DNA of 27,132 nucleotides, taken from the IMG/VR virus record IMGVR_UViG_3300033998_000297, positions 1 through 27,132 of that record; one strand, written 5' to 3'. Positions 6,005 to 12,758 of this stretch are shown here, piece by piece. The DNA is from a virus. Both the position numbers and the translations under genes were made by a program. The notes below the pieces were generated by a model that saw only the letters and a program-made list of their open reading frames with translations, had not been told where the DNA came from and did not search any database. Position 1 is the first letter of the stretch. Every line of letters begins with the position of its first letter.

Positions 6005-8650
6005 CTACCATGTTAAGTTGATTTTAGTTTCATTATTATTATTCAATTCGGCATTCTCGCTCGCACCATTGTTAAAATCCGAAACAGCTAAAGTGTCATA
6101 TTTTGAAACTTCCCCATTGTACCTCACTGGTCTGTTGAATGTTAGGGTTTTATAATAAATAGACAAAACCTCTTTTATCCTTTTTATGGAACTCTCTTTT
6201 TTTGGAGAAAAAGTCTTATAGGGTACCGATTTTAAAAGTAAAACTTTTTCCGAGCCTATTGCTGTTGAAAATATTTTTTGTGAATACAAATTTTGGCCTT
6301 CAAGTTCGTTTTGAACGTATGCTTGAAAGTTTTCAATGACGATCATGTCGTCGTTGTTTAAATAGATAAGGTTGTCAACCATGTTGCAATTTTTTTGAAT
6401 AATAATGGCTTCTATCTCCCTCAAGATTTCCACGTTTTTGGCAAGTTCAAAACAATAAGTGAAAAAAAGTGAGTAAAAAGGATAAAAATTTTTTTCATTT
6501 GTCTTAAAAAAATGTAAGTAGTCGTCCGATTTGTTTCCGCTTAAGTAATTTATTTTAACATTTATATACCTCCTCGCTATAGCGTTTCTATCGACCTCTT
6601 TGCTGAACAAAATCCGTTCAAAATTTGAAGTAATGATTTTGTTAAACGAATTTTTAACAACTTTCATTTGAACGCCTTTGTTGTTTATATGATAGGTGGG
6701 TTTTGTTATATCATTTATTCCAGTCAAATTAGAAGCCTCTAAATCATCGGACACAATTGTGTACATTATTTTTTTTGCCATTTTTGGGGTTAAAGTTGTG
6801 AACTCGCCAGACTTTTGCTTTTCGGAAAAAATATGCTCATTGTCTATCGCATAACTGCCAACGAGCATAGACGGGAAGAACGTATCTTTGCCCACTCCAC
6901 TGTCCCCAGACAATACAAGCATTTTACCCCACTGAAATTCATCGTAAAATTTTTTTCGTATAGTCGCAGCGCAAAAAAATACCAATTGCGAAATGTCAAA
7001 ATCCGAAATTTTAAAAAGCCCTTGCAGTTTTTTGATAATATAAGGCAAAACGGTGTCTTCTTTATCAGCACTAAAGCCCAAAGCATCCATTTGCTCCTTG
7101 CCTTCATTTAAAATTTTTTCGTACTTTTGACCAAAAGTTTTTGCAAAATTAATGTTTGAAACCCTTTGATTTTCAGTTTCTTCACAAAATTTTGTTAAAA
7201 TTTGAGTTTTGGAAGGGGTTAAAAATTGTCGAATATTTCTTTCGTTTAAATTGCTGATTAAAAGCATCTCAATAGATTGCCTGATGTGAGCTTCCAGGTC
7301 AAAGTCGTTTATAATATTTTCTTTTTGCATAAACTGCTGACTCACTATGTCGTACTGCAAGTTGTCAAAAAATATATCATTAAAATCTTTTAGATATTTC
7401 AAAAATTCCTCATCTGAAAAACTAAACGAAAAGTTTTTAGTCCATTCAAACTTTGGAATGTGTTTGATTTTTAAAAAACGATAAAACTCCTCTTCTTTAT
7501 TTTCTTGTAAAAAAAGTTCAAAAAGCGTAACAGGTGCGTCATCTTTGATGATTTTAACTCCGCTTTTTGTTTTCGTGAATTGAACGTTTGTGATATCTAT
7601 ATTGTGAATTTCCAAAATTTTACGCAAATCAATGGTTGTTAGCAGCTTCGACAAAATGGAATCGTAAAATTGCACCTCAAAATTTGTTACAATGTGGGCT
7701 GAAATTTTTCGTTCACTTATTTCTGAATCAAACGCCTTTTCTATTTGATTATTTGTAATTTCAACAACTTCGGAGCCGTTGTTCGTGTTTAAGAAAATAT
7801 CCGCAATATCCTCTTTATCCTTCAGCTTTTCGCAATAATCTGAAATTATAAAATTCGGATTATTGTTTTTTTGAACAAAATCCGTCCAAGCCTTCAAACC
7901 GTCGGCATCAGGAAATAAAACAACCTTTTTATCATTTATGCCTTTCAGGTGCAATTTGCTAATATTCGCCTTGCTTCCAGTCGCTAAAAAAATCCAATCT
8001 TTGCCAAAAAAATAATTTGAAACGATAGCCGTTTTTTCACTCTCAACAACACCTATATATTTATAGTCTGTTGAAAAAATCAAATGCTCCCCAAAAAAAC
8101 AGTCAACAAATTCGGTTTTTTCGCTGTCATAAAGTTCAGGTTTCAGTGTGTGCAGCCAACTTATGTTCTTAACTTTTTTATCCCGCTTCCCTTCCTGTTT
8201 AAGTGTGTAAAAAGTAGTCTTAATATTTTCATCATATAAAAAGCATTTGACGCTTCTGATTTTTTGCGAAAAGTCAATTTTTGGAAAGCCCGTGAAGTTC
8301 CGCCATTTTTTATTTCCAGAAATCGAAGCGCAAACAACATTATATCTCTTCAGATAATAACCAATATCATTATATCGCCTCAACAATTCAGTGCTAAAAT
8401 TATCAACCAGCGGATTATCTTTCAACTTCTCTAGAAAATCAGGACTAATGTTGAAAGTTGGCTTAATCTCATATTCATAATCCTTTGGCTTAAAATTACT
8501 TTTACTTACAAAAAATTGACCGCAACTAAAACACTTGCCTGTTTCATAGTCAATTTCGCCATTTTTCTTGATAATTGGAAAAAAGGCGTCAGACGATGGA
8601 CAGCTCGGACACTTCATCCCCTTTTTTGAAAATTTAAATTTCTCTGCCAT
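6005..8650 (-). CDS. Primase-helicase with zinc finger, TOPRIM and P-loop domains
   Basis: This 881-residue protein combines the activities needed to start phage DNA replication. A zinc finger comes first (C14-x2-C17 and C40-x2-C43), as in DnaG-type primases. The TOPRIM catalytic core follows: VVESEKTA with Glu203, and LFPDADG with Asp248 and Asp250. After a long linker region, a helicase domain has Walker A GDSGVGKD (582-589), an acidic pair at VSDDLE (about 635), a KIITSNFE sensor-like segment (672-678) and the DRNAIARR arginine motif (687-694), which resembles superfamily 3 and VirE/DUF5906-type helicases of phages and plasmids. It is the last gene of the early/replication operon and ends near the bidirectional terminator. 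No phage DNA polymerase is present, so this enzyme probably loads host replisome parts. The domain order is firm; the exact family is not. Confidence 0.88.
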   Translation of the reverse strand: MAEKFKFSKKGMKCPSCPSSDAFFPIIKKNGEIDYETGKCFSCGQFFVSKSNFKPKDYEYEIKPTFNISPDFLEKLKDNPLVDNFSTELLRRYNDIGYYLKRYNVVCASISGNKKWRNFTGFPKIDFSQKIRSVKCFLYDENIKTTFYTLKQEGKRDKKVKNISWLHTLKPELYDSEKTEFVDCFFGEHLIFSTDYKYIGVVESEKTAIVSNYFFGKDWIFLATGSKANISKLHLKGINDKKVVLFPDADGLKAWTDFVQKNNNPNFIISDYCEKLKDKEDIADIFLNTNNGSEVVEITNNQIEKAFDSEISERKISAHIVTNFEVQFYDSILSKLLTTIDLRKILEIHNIDITNVQFTKTKSGVKIIKDDAPVTLFELFLQENKEEEFYRFLKIKHIPKFEWTKNFSFSFSDEEFLKYLKDFNDIFFDNLQYDIVSQQFMQKENIINDFDLEAHIRQSIEMLLISNLNERNIRQFLTPSKTQILTKFCEETENQRVSNINFAKTFGQKYEKILNEGKEQMDALGFSADKEDTVLPYIIKKLQGLFKISDFDISQLVFFCAATIRKKFYDEFQWGKMLVLSGDSGVGKDTFFPSMLVGSYAIDNEHIFSEKQKSGEFTTLTPKMAKKIMYTIVSDDLEASNLTGINDITKPTYHINNKGVQMKVVKNSFNKIITSNFERILFSKEVDRNAIARRYINVKINYLSGNKSDDYLHFFKTNEKNFYPFYSLFFTYCFELAKNVEILREIEAIIIQKNCNMVDNLIYLNNDDMIVIENFQAYVQNELEGQNLYSQKIFSTAIGSEKVLLLKSVPYKTFSPKKESSIKRIKEVLSIYYKTLTFNRPVRYNGEVSKYDTLAVSDFNNGASENAELNNNNETKINLTW

Positions 8651-8714
8651 TTTATCATTTTTGTTTTTGTTTTTTTTAAATTAAATTTTTAATTCAAAAT
8701 ACACGTATAATAAA

Positions 8715-8775
8715 GTTGTAAACAAGCTCTGCCCCGCTCAAGCCCGACGCTTAAAAGCCAATTTACAACACGGGG
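8715..8775. other. GC-rich structured element before the primase gene
   Basis: The 220-bp gap between the primase and methyltransferase genes holds a GC-richer patch. GTTGTAAA (8715-8722) pairs with TTTACAAC (8762-8769), the loop holds AAGC/GCTT (8740-8743 with 8749-8752), and CCCCG (8732-8736) can pair with CGGGG (8771-8775). The last pairing crosses the first and gives a pseudoknot-like layout. It may be a leader RNA structure, a remnant of an attC-like site or another mobile remnant. I see no gene here. Confidence 0.4.
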
Positions 8776-8870
8776 TGTAACCAATGCTAGGTGATTCGCT
8801 CGTATGATACTGTTTCGGATACTCGTCATAATTAAATATTTTTCCCTACCGCACCTTTGCCTATCGGCAA

Positions 8871-9512
8871 TTAGAATTTAAGAACGGTTTGCATTTTGTG
8901 TATATTAAAGCGTTTTTTGCCAGCATCGAAATACTCTTTGTCTATTTCGCAAATGTCAAGGTCAACGCCCATAGTATCACAGGCTATTGCGATACTCATA
9001 CTCCCCCCGTGGGTGTCTAATATTTTATCGCCTATTTTTGCATATCTGTTTAAAACCCATTTATATAAATCAACTGGCTTTTGCGTTGGGTGTATTTTAC
9101 CGTTATCTTTCTTGTTTAGTTCTTGAACTCGCTTTAAGTTAATTATTCTGACATTATCCATATTACTACACCAAGCAAGTTCGGCATCAGCAAAACGCCT
9201 GTCAGGGTTCTTTTTATCCCATATAAGCCAATGTTTTGTATTTTGGTAAGGTAGCATCTCTATAAAATAATTTGCACCCCATATAACTTGATTTTTGCTT
9301 ACTCTAAACAACTCTATAAAATACTCTTTATCTGGTGGGGCGTTATCCCATCCATATTGTTTTTCTGCAAATTGTTTACGACTCGCCCTATTTGTTCCCT
9401 GTTCTGCATTAATCCCATAAGGCGGGTCGACAATTGCAAGGTCATAGTACTTGTCGGGCTTTGACTTCATAAACTCGACACAATCAACATTAAAAAAATT
9501 AATATTTGCCAT
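8871..9512 (-). CDS. DNA adenine-N6 methyltransferase (beta-type motif order)
   Basis: This 213-residue enzyme transfers a methyl group from S-adenosylmethionine to DNA. The catalytic motif DPPY is at residues 29-32, and the AdoMet-binding half comes after it (HPTQKPVDLYKWVL then GDKILDTHGGSMSIAIAC), so the order is that of beta-class enzymes. Motif I reads DTHGGS where most family members have DPFxGSG, a variant I associate with phage methyltransferases of this group. The variable middle section is short. No restriction enzyme gene is next to it, so it is an orphan methyltransferase, most likely protecting phage DNA from host restriction; a role in replication timing is also possible. The two small upstream genes are probably cotranscribed from the promoter at 9986-10017. 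DPPY is used by adenine enzymes but does not rule out N4-cytosine. Confidence 0.9.
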   Translation of the reverse strand: MANINFFNVDCVEFMKSKPDKYYDLAIVDPPYGINAEQGTNRASRKQFAEKQYGWDNAPPDKEYFIELFRVSKNQVIWGANYFIEMLPYQNTKHWLIWDKKNPDRRFADAELAWCSNMDNVRIINLKRVQELNKKDNGKIHPTQKPVDLYKWVLNRYAKIGDKILDTHGGSMSIAIACDTMGVDLDICEIDKEYFDAGKKRFNIHKMQTVLKF

Positions 9513-9534
9513 CGCTTCAAAAAATATTTAATTA

Positions 9535-9738
9535 TTAACTGCATGCCCCATTTAAAGACCTCCGAACATTCAGCCGTTGTAACTTGAAATCTGAATGCTC
9601 GAATGGTTGTTTTTTACGAGACATTGCATAATCAATTTTACCTTTAAGTTCAGCATATTGCGGATATTGCTCAAAAAAAGGTTTAAGGCTTCCGTAAACC
9701 TCAAACCTATCTGTAAATATTGCAAGTATTATTCTCAT
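9535..9738 (-). CDS. Small hypothetical protein, 67 aa
   Basis: This small protein is not one I recognise. It overlaps the upstream 75-residue gene by 4 bp (ATGA), which supports both genes and coupled translation. It begins with a hydrophobic strand (MRIILAIF) and then a helix, and the C-terminal third is basic (FKLQRLNVRRSLNG). It has no signal peptide or known motif. It sits just before the methyltransferase gene in what looks like a three-gene unit behind the promoter at 9986-10017. Confidence 0.65.
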   Translation of the reverse strand: MRIILAIFTDRFEVYGSLKPFFEQYPQYAELKGKIDYAMSRKKQPFEHSDFKLQRLNVRRSLNGACS

Positions 9739-9962
9739 TTTATAATGTAAATATCAAGTCCGTATATCTTCATTTTTAACCCAGAATCTTTCAAATCACT
9801 CATTATTGCGGCTGTGTTTGATAATCCGAGTAATTCAATGTAAGCAATGCAATTTTCAACTTTTCCAAACCATCCGTTAATAACTGTTTTTGCTTCTGGG
9901 TAAATTTCTGAGAAACCTACTTTATTGTAGTGCTTTTCGATTATGTTTTCAAGTGCTTTCAT
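9735..9962 (-). CDS. Small hypothetical protein, 75 aa
   Basis: This is the first gene behind the promoter at 9986-10017. The ATG at 9962 follows an AT-rich leader of about 17 bases. The protein has an N-terminal amphipathic helix (ALENIIEKHYNKVGF), a central ELLGLSNTAAIMSDLKDSG segment and a hydrophobic beta-like end (KIYGLDIYIIK). I recognise no family. It overlaps the next gene by 4 bp. Its place beside attC-like DNA makes a recently acquired accessory gene plausible, but nothing in the protein itself shows that. Confidence 0.65.
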   Translation of the reverse strand: MKALENIIEKHYNKVGFSEIYPEAKTVINGWFGKVENCIAYIELLGLSNTAAIMSDLKDSGLKMKIYGLDIYIIK

Positions 9963-9985
9963 TTTCTTATCATTTAACTACTCTA

Positions 9986-10017
9986 CAAATATACATCAGA
10001 TTATTGTAATTTCCAAA
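9986..10017 (-). promoter_or_regulatory. Promoter for the small-gene/methyltransferase unit
   Basis: On the minus strand TTTG (10017-10014), a 20-bp spacer and TATATTTG (9993-9986) match the Bacteroidota consensus fully. The start point would fall near 9979, about 17 bases before the ATG at 9962. It lies just downstream of the attC-like site. Confidence 0.75.
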
Positions 10018-10077
10018 TAAAAAAACAATTATTTTTCATTTAATTGTAAATTTATAATGATTCTAAATAAAAACGGG

Positions 10078-10214
10078 GCATAACATCGGTTTTGCGTAAT
10101 GCCTTCTTTGGTGCTTGTTTTGAACTTTCGTTTTTCATTTAAACTTTATTTTAAATTTTGAGCGTTAGTTTTTCAATAACGGCACTAACGCAAAGCCGCC
10201 CGAACGTTAGCTGC
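10078..10214 (-). mobile_element. Integron attC-like recombination site (about 137 bp)
   Basis: Read on the minus strand, the site opens with an R''-type box GCAGCTAAC (10214-10206), which contains the stop codon of the DUF551 gene, and closes with an R'-type box G-TTATGCC (10084-10077). Between them two arms pair imperfectly: 10181-10205 with 10085-10103, sharing a CGG-pyrimidine-TTTGCGT core and a TGCC end with one- or two-base bulges. This imperfect inverted layout with extrahelical bases is the hallmark of attC sites, which recombine as folded single strands. No integron integrase is encoded here. Confidence 0.6.
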
Positions 10215-10596
10215 AAGCTGGTGGACATGGTATGTCCATCCAATGTGTTGGGTAATAGTTATCATCAAATATACCATCACCGTTTATACCGTCATATACA
10301 TAGCCCCATACCATTTTTACTTCTCCGTTTTCTTGAAATGAAAAGTATCTCATTATACATACTTGTCCATCCAATACAGCCAACACATTGTTTTCGTGTT
10401 CAGGCAATTTTTCGTTTACAGAAATCCAGCCAGCAGCTAACGGCGGTTTTGCCGCAGGCGGGGTGATGTTGGTTAAATTAACTGATTTCATATCCGTATT
10501 TTTATTATTTACTTTTCTTATTGATTTTTCACACGATATTGGCAGTATTAAAAATGTTAAGGCTAAGACTAAGACTGCCAAGCTCTTAGCCCTCAT
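10207..10596 (-). CDS. Lipoprotein (o-spanin-like start) fused to a DUF551 domain
   Basis: This 129-residue protein begins with a lipoprotein signal (basic MRAK, hydrophobic core, LPISC with Cys22). The start at 10596 overlaps the upstream spanin-like gene by 4 bp, so the first 45 residues look like an outer-membrane spanin subunit. From about residue 57 the sequence is DUF551: GWISVNEKLPE at the start and YYPTHWMDIPCPP at the end, with a tryptophan-rich beta core. DUF551 is a small domain frequent in phages and of unknown function. The link between the halves (PPAAKPPL) is encoded by attC-like DNA, and the stop codon lies inside an attC R'' box. I infer that a DUF551 cassette inserted into or next to the lipoprotein gene and fused in frame. 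Whether the product still works in lysis is unknown. Confidence 0.75.
   Translation of the reverse strand: MRAKSLAVLVLALTFLILPISCEKSIRKVNNKNTDMKSVNLTNITPPAAKPPLAAGWISVNEKLPEHENNVLAVLDGQVCIMRYFSFQENGEVKMVWGYVYDGINGDGIFDDNYYPTHWMDIPCPPACS
10433..10460 (-). mobile_element. attC-like right end inside the lipoprotein-DUF551 gene
   Basis: On the minus strand GCAAAACCG, two bases, then GTTAGCTGC (10441-10433) copies the layout of the site at 10084-10095 (GCAAAACCG, two bases, GTTATGCC) with identical spacing. GTTAGCTGC is also the exact 9-base complement of the R'' box at 10206-10214, as expected for the two ends of one integron cassette. A full left arm of this older site is not evident, so it seems truncated. 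Confidence 0.5.
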
Positions 10597-11207
10597 CTGT
10601 TAATTAAAATTGCCGTTGTTATCCCCGCTGCAACGATTGCACAGCCTGCTGTTATTATCTTATTTCGCTTTTTAATCTGGTCCTTGTAGGCCATTTCATT
10701 AATCAACAATTCGTTTTTTTCAGCGTGCAATTTTTCTATTTCATTACTTAATTTTTCGTTAGCAATTACGTATGATTGAATTACTTTTTCCTGCTTTTGA
10801 ATGATGCTATCTTTTTCCTCGAAAATTGTTTCATATGTATTTATAAGGTCATTTTGATTAGCCCTAACTTCATAAATATATAAAATAAGTGTACTATCTT
10901 GAGTTTTTTCAATATTTTCAACAATTTCGCTCTCTAATTTTTGCGTTAGTTTATTTAATTGTTTTTTTTGCTGCTCTTTAGTTTCTGTCAATTTTTCGAT
11001 GTTTTTTTTATGATCACAAATTTCGCTTTGTAGTTTTTGGACTTCGCTTTCTAATTTAGAATTAATCTCAATTAGTTTTGGATTTTCCTTATAAATTATT
11101 TGTACATCATTTTTGTTGCATTTTTGAAAAATAGTAACAAAAAGAATTATTAATGCAATAACTAATGCAATAGTTCCAAATTTATCATCTAAATTAAAAT
11201 TTTTCAT
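10593..11207 (-). CDS. Coiled-coil membrane protein, spanin-like
   Basis: This 204-residue protein has an N-terminal membrane segment (residues about 10-27, around FGTIALVIALIILFVTIF), a long coiled coil of some 140 residues rich in Glu, Lys and Gln, and a second hydrophobic stretch near the C-terminus (IITAGCAIVAAGITTAIL, ending INR). An N-terminal anchor with a periplasmic coiled coil, followed by an overlapping lipoprotein gene, is the arrangement of inner- and outer-membrane spanins that fuse the envelope at lysis. The C-terminal hydrophobic segment is unusual for a classical inner spanin. Amidase and holin lie elsewhere, in the late operon. A structural or membrane-remodelling role is the main alternative. 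Confidence 0.65.
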   Translation of the reverse strand: MKNFNLDDKFGTIALVIALIILFVTIFQKCNKNDVQIIYKENPKLIEINSKLESEVQKLQSEICDHKKNIEKLTETKEQQKKQLNKLTQKLESEIVENIEKTQDSTLILYIYEVRANQNDLINTYETIFEEKDSIIQKQEKVIQSYVIANEKLSNEIEKLHAEKNELLINEMAYKDQIKKRNKIITAGCAIVAAGITTAILINR

Positions 11208-11221
11208 AGCTTTTTTATTTT

Positions 11222-11782
11222 TTAATTTTTCAACAAATTAATCAAAACTCCTATGGGATTGTAATTTATATTTTTTGTAATTATAACAATATCAAAGACA
11301 CTTAACCCCTTAACAAAAATATGTTCATCGGCATAATTTTTACCTTGAATTGATAATGTATAATCACCATCAACCACATTACATTCAACCTCTATTTCAA
11401 CTCCATCAATTTTTTGAAAATAAATAAAATTATCCTCTCTTTCAAATCCATAAAACAATAAAAGTTCTGCATTAAAATTAATAGCTTCACAAATATTAAG
11501 AACATCATCAATTTGAGGCTCAAGATTTCTAAGATTTTCGATTTTTTTTATTGCAAACATAATAGTTCCATGTTGTCTGAGGCCAAAAAAATCAGAAATA
11601 TTTTTGTAATTAACTTTATAATATTTTTTGGCGAGGTAAGCAACCATTGCCTTAACATCCTCTAATTCTCTTTTTCTAGTCTTTTTAAAAACTTCTGATT
11701 TTTTTATTCCATTTATTTCACAAATTTTTGTTACATAAAAATCTAAAATAATGTTTGATATTTCTTTTTTGTACGCTTTCAT
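11222..11782 (-). CDS. DnaA domain IV-like DNA-binding protein
   Basis: Residues about 15-85 of this 186-residue protein follow the C-terminal DNA-binding domain of DnaA: a KTRKRELEDVKAMVAYLAKK helix matching the sRKR..v..aRqiamYLa pattern, then ISDFFGLRQHGTIMFAIKKIE matching the signature helix-turn-helix G.RDHTTV..A..KI, with H71 and T73 kept. The AAA+ ATPase domain of DnaA is absent. Residues 90-186 are a beta-rich extension I do not recognise (EVECNVVDGDYTLSIQGKN). It lies in the recombination/replication operon, 10 bp after the previous gene. The likely role is binding repeats at the phage origin or competing with host DnaA; the TGTAAC array at 4492-4944 is the obvious candidate target. 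The homology is clear by pattern, the target is inference. Confidence 0.75.
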   Translation of the reverse strand: MKAYKKEISNIILDFYVTKICEINGIKKSEVFKKTRKRELEDVKAMVAYLAKKYYKVNYKNISDFFGLRQHGTIMFAIKKIENLRNLEPQIDDVLNICEAINFNAELLLFYGFEREDNFIYFQKIDGVEIEVECNVVDGDYTLSIQGKNYADEHIFVKGLSVFDIVIITKNINYNPIGVLINLLKN

Positions 11783-11791
11783 ATATTTTTT

Positions 11792-12019
11792 TTATTTTTG
11801 GTTAATAAATTTGTTAAAAAACACTATTTCAAGGGGAGTTAATTCTTTGACCTCCTTAAGGTGCTGCAAATACATAATCCTGTATGCTTTCGGCATTTTC
11901 TTATATTTTTTCTTAATTGCAAGAGCGACTTGTTCTGCTTTTGCCTTTGAATTTTCGACCGTGTTTTTTTTCATGTCGGCCAAAATTTCGATTTTTGCTT
12001 CATTTTTTTTAGTTTTCAT
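11792..12019 (-). CDS. Small basic hypothetical protein, 75 aa
   Basis: I choose ATG at 12019 because it lies 4 bp after the stop of the upstream gene and behind a purine-rich AAAGGAAATTAAGAAA leader; an earlier ATG at 12103 would overlap the upstream gene by 80 bp. The protein is lysine-rich and helical (MKTKKNEAKIEILADMKKNT, then AEQVALAIKKKYKKMPKAYR) and ends with LTPLEIVFFNKFINQK. The charge and its position between a nuclease-fold gene and a DnaA-like gene suggest nucleic-acid binding, but I recognise no family. Confidence 0.7.
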   Translation of the reverse strand: MKTKKNEAKIEILADMKKNTVENSKAKAEQVALAIKKKYKKMPKAYRIMYLQHLKEVKELTPLEIVFFNKFINQK

Positions 12020-12023
12020 TTTC

Positions 12024-12758
12024 TTAATTTCCTTTAAATTTATGTTCAATATAGTAATAAGTTTTTGCAAATCCAAACGCTTCTCCAAATCGAGCGTTCC
12101 CAAGTCGGTTAAATAGTTGAATTTTTACCCAATCTGGCGGGCAAACTGTGCCGTTCCAACCTTTGTGCCCTTGCGTCCAATCGCCACGTTGCGAAGCATG
12201 AGTAGTGATAAAGTTGATGTTTGGTGCAATTTTTTTAAACATTTTCGCATACTTAAAAAACTCAACATCGGATAAATGGTGCTGCAAGCCAAATTTGCGA
12301 ATATCGTCCAATTTTTCGTATAAGTGTTGACAGTAGCTTAATTCCATTATAAACATTATTTTATAATTTCTTTTATATAAGTGTAGTAGAGTGTCTGTTA
12401 TTTTAATTAAACTGTCTACAGGAATATCATAAAAATCCGTCAAATAGTAGAACGCCTCTTTTGTTAATAAATTTGCAACCAAAAAGCCCTGAATTTCGAT
12501 GTTGTGTATAAGCGGGAACGTAAAAATTTCCAAATTTGCCCTTCTTTCCAACAGATGAGGAATTAAATGAGCATCTCCGGCATGGTCATCGTGAGCGTGC
12601 GAAATTAAAAATTGATCTACGGAATTAAGAACCAGTCCAGCATCAGTGCACTTTTTAAAGCAACCTTTTCCAAAATCAAACACCACTTTTTTTTCGTCCG
12701 AAAAAGTAGCAAGGGCACAATTACCCCCGCTGCCTGTTGCTATAATGTTATATTTCAT
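12024..12758 (-). CDS. Metallo-beta-lactamase-fold hydrolase, possible nuclease
   Basis: This 244-residue protein has the metallo-beta-lactamase fold: an opening strand and turn GSGGNCALATF (residues 9-19), FDFGKG (27-32), and the metal-binding motif H54-A-H56-D-D58-H59. Later histidines in GLQHHLSD and the ITTHASQRGDW segment are candidates for the remaining ligands and for the C-terminal edge of the site. The opening resembles YycJ/WalJ-type and other single-domain members that act on nucleic acids. The start overlaps the RecT-like gene by 11 bp, and an SbcC-like ATPase lies one gene further up. Such a cluster fits a recombination module in which this enzyme supplies the nuclease that makes single strands for annealing. 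That partnership is inference; the fold is secure. Confidence 0.85.
   Translation of the reverse strand: MKYNIIATGSGGNCALATFSDEKKVVFDFGKGCFKKCTDAGLVLNSVDQFLISHAHDDHAGDAHLIPHLLERRANLEIFTFPLIHNIEIQGFLVANLLTKEAFYYLTDFYDIPVDSLIKITDTLLHLYKRNYKIMFIMELSYCQHLYEKLDDIRKFGLQHHLSDVEFFKYAKMFKKIAPNINFITTHASQRGDWTQGHKGWNGTVCPPDWVKIQLFNRLGNARFGEAFGFAKTYYYIEHKFKGN

Noticed and set aside
6844-7107. Minus-strand frame overlapping the primase-helicase gene
   Set aside because: It lies wholly inside the helicase coding region in another frame, and the helicase motifs are intact in the main frame.
8651-8870. tRNA or tmRNA gene in the gap before the primase gene
   Set aside because: No acceptor stem with a matching T-loop (GTTCRAATC) could be drawn, and the pairing seen is of a different type.
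12020-12103. Earlier ATG (12103) for the small basic gene
   Set aside because: It would overlap the upstream gene by 80 bp; ATG at 12019 has a good leader and normal spacing.
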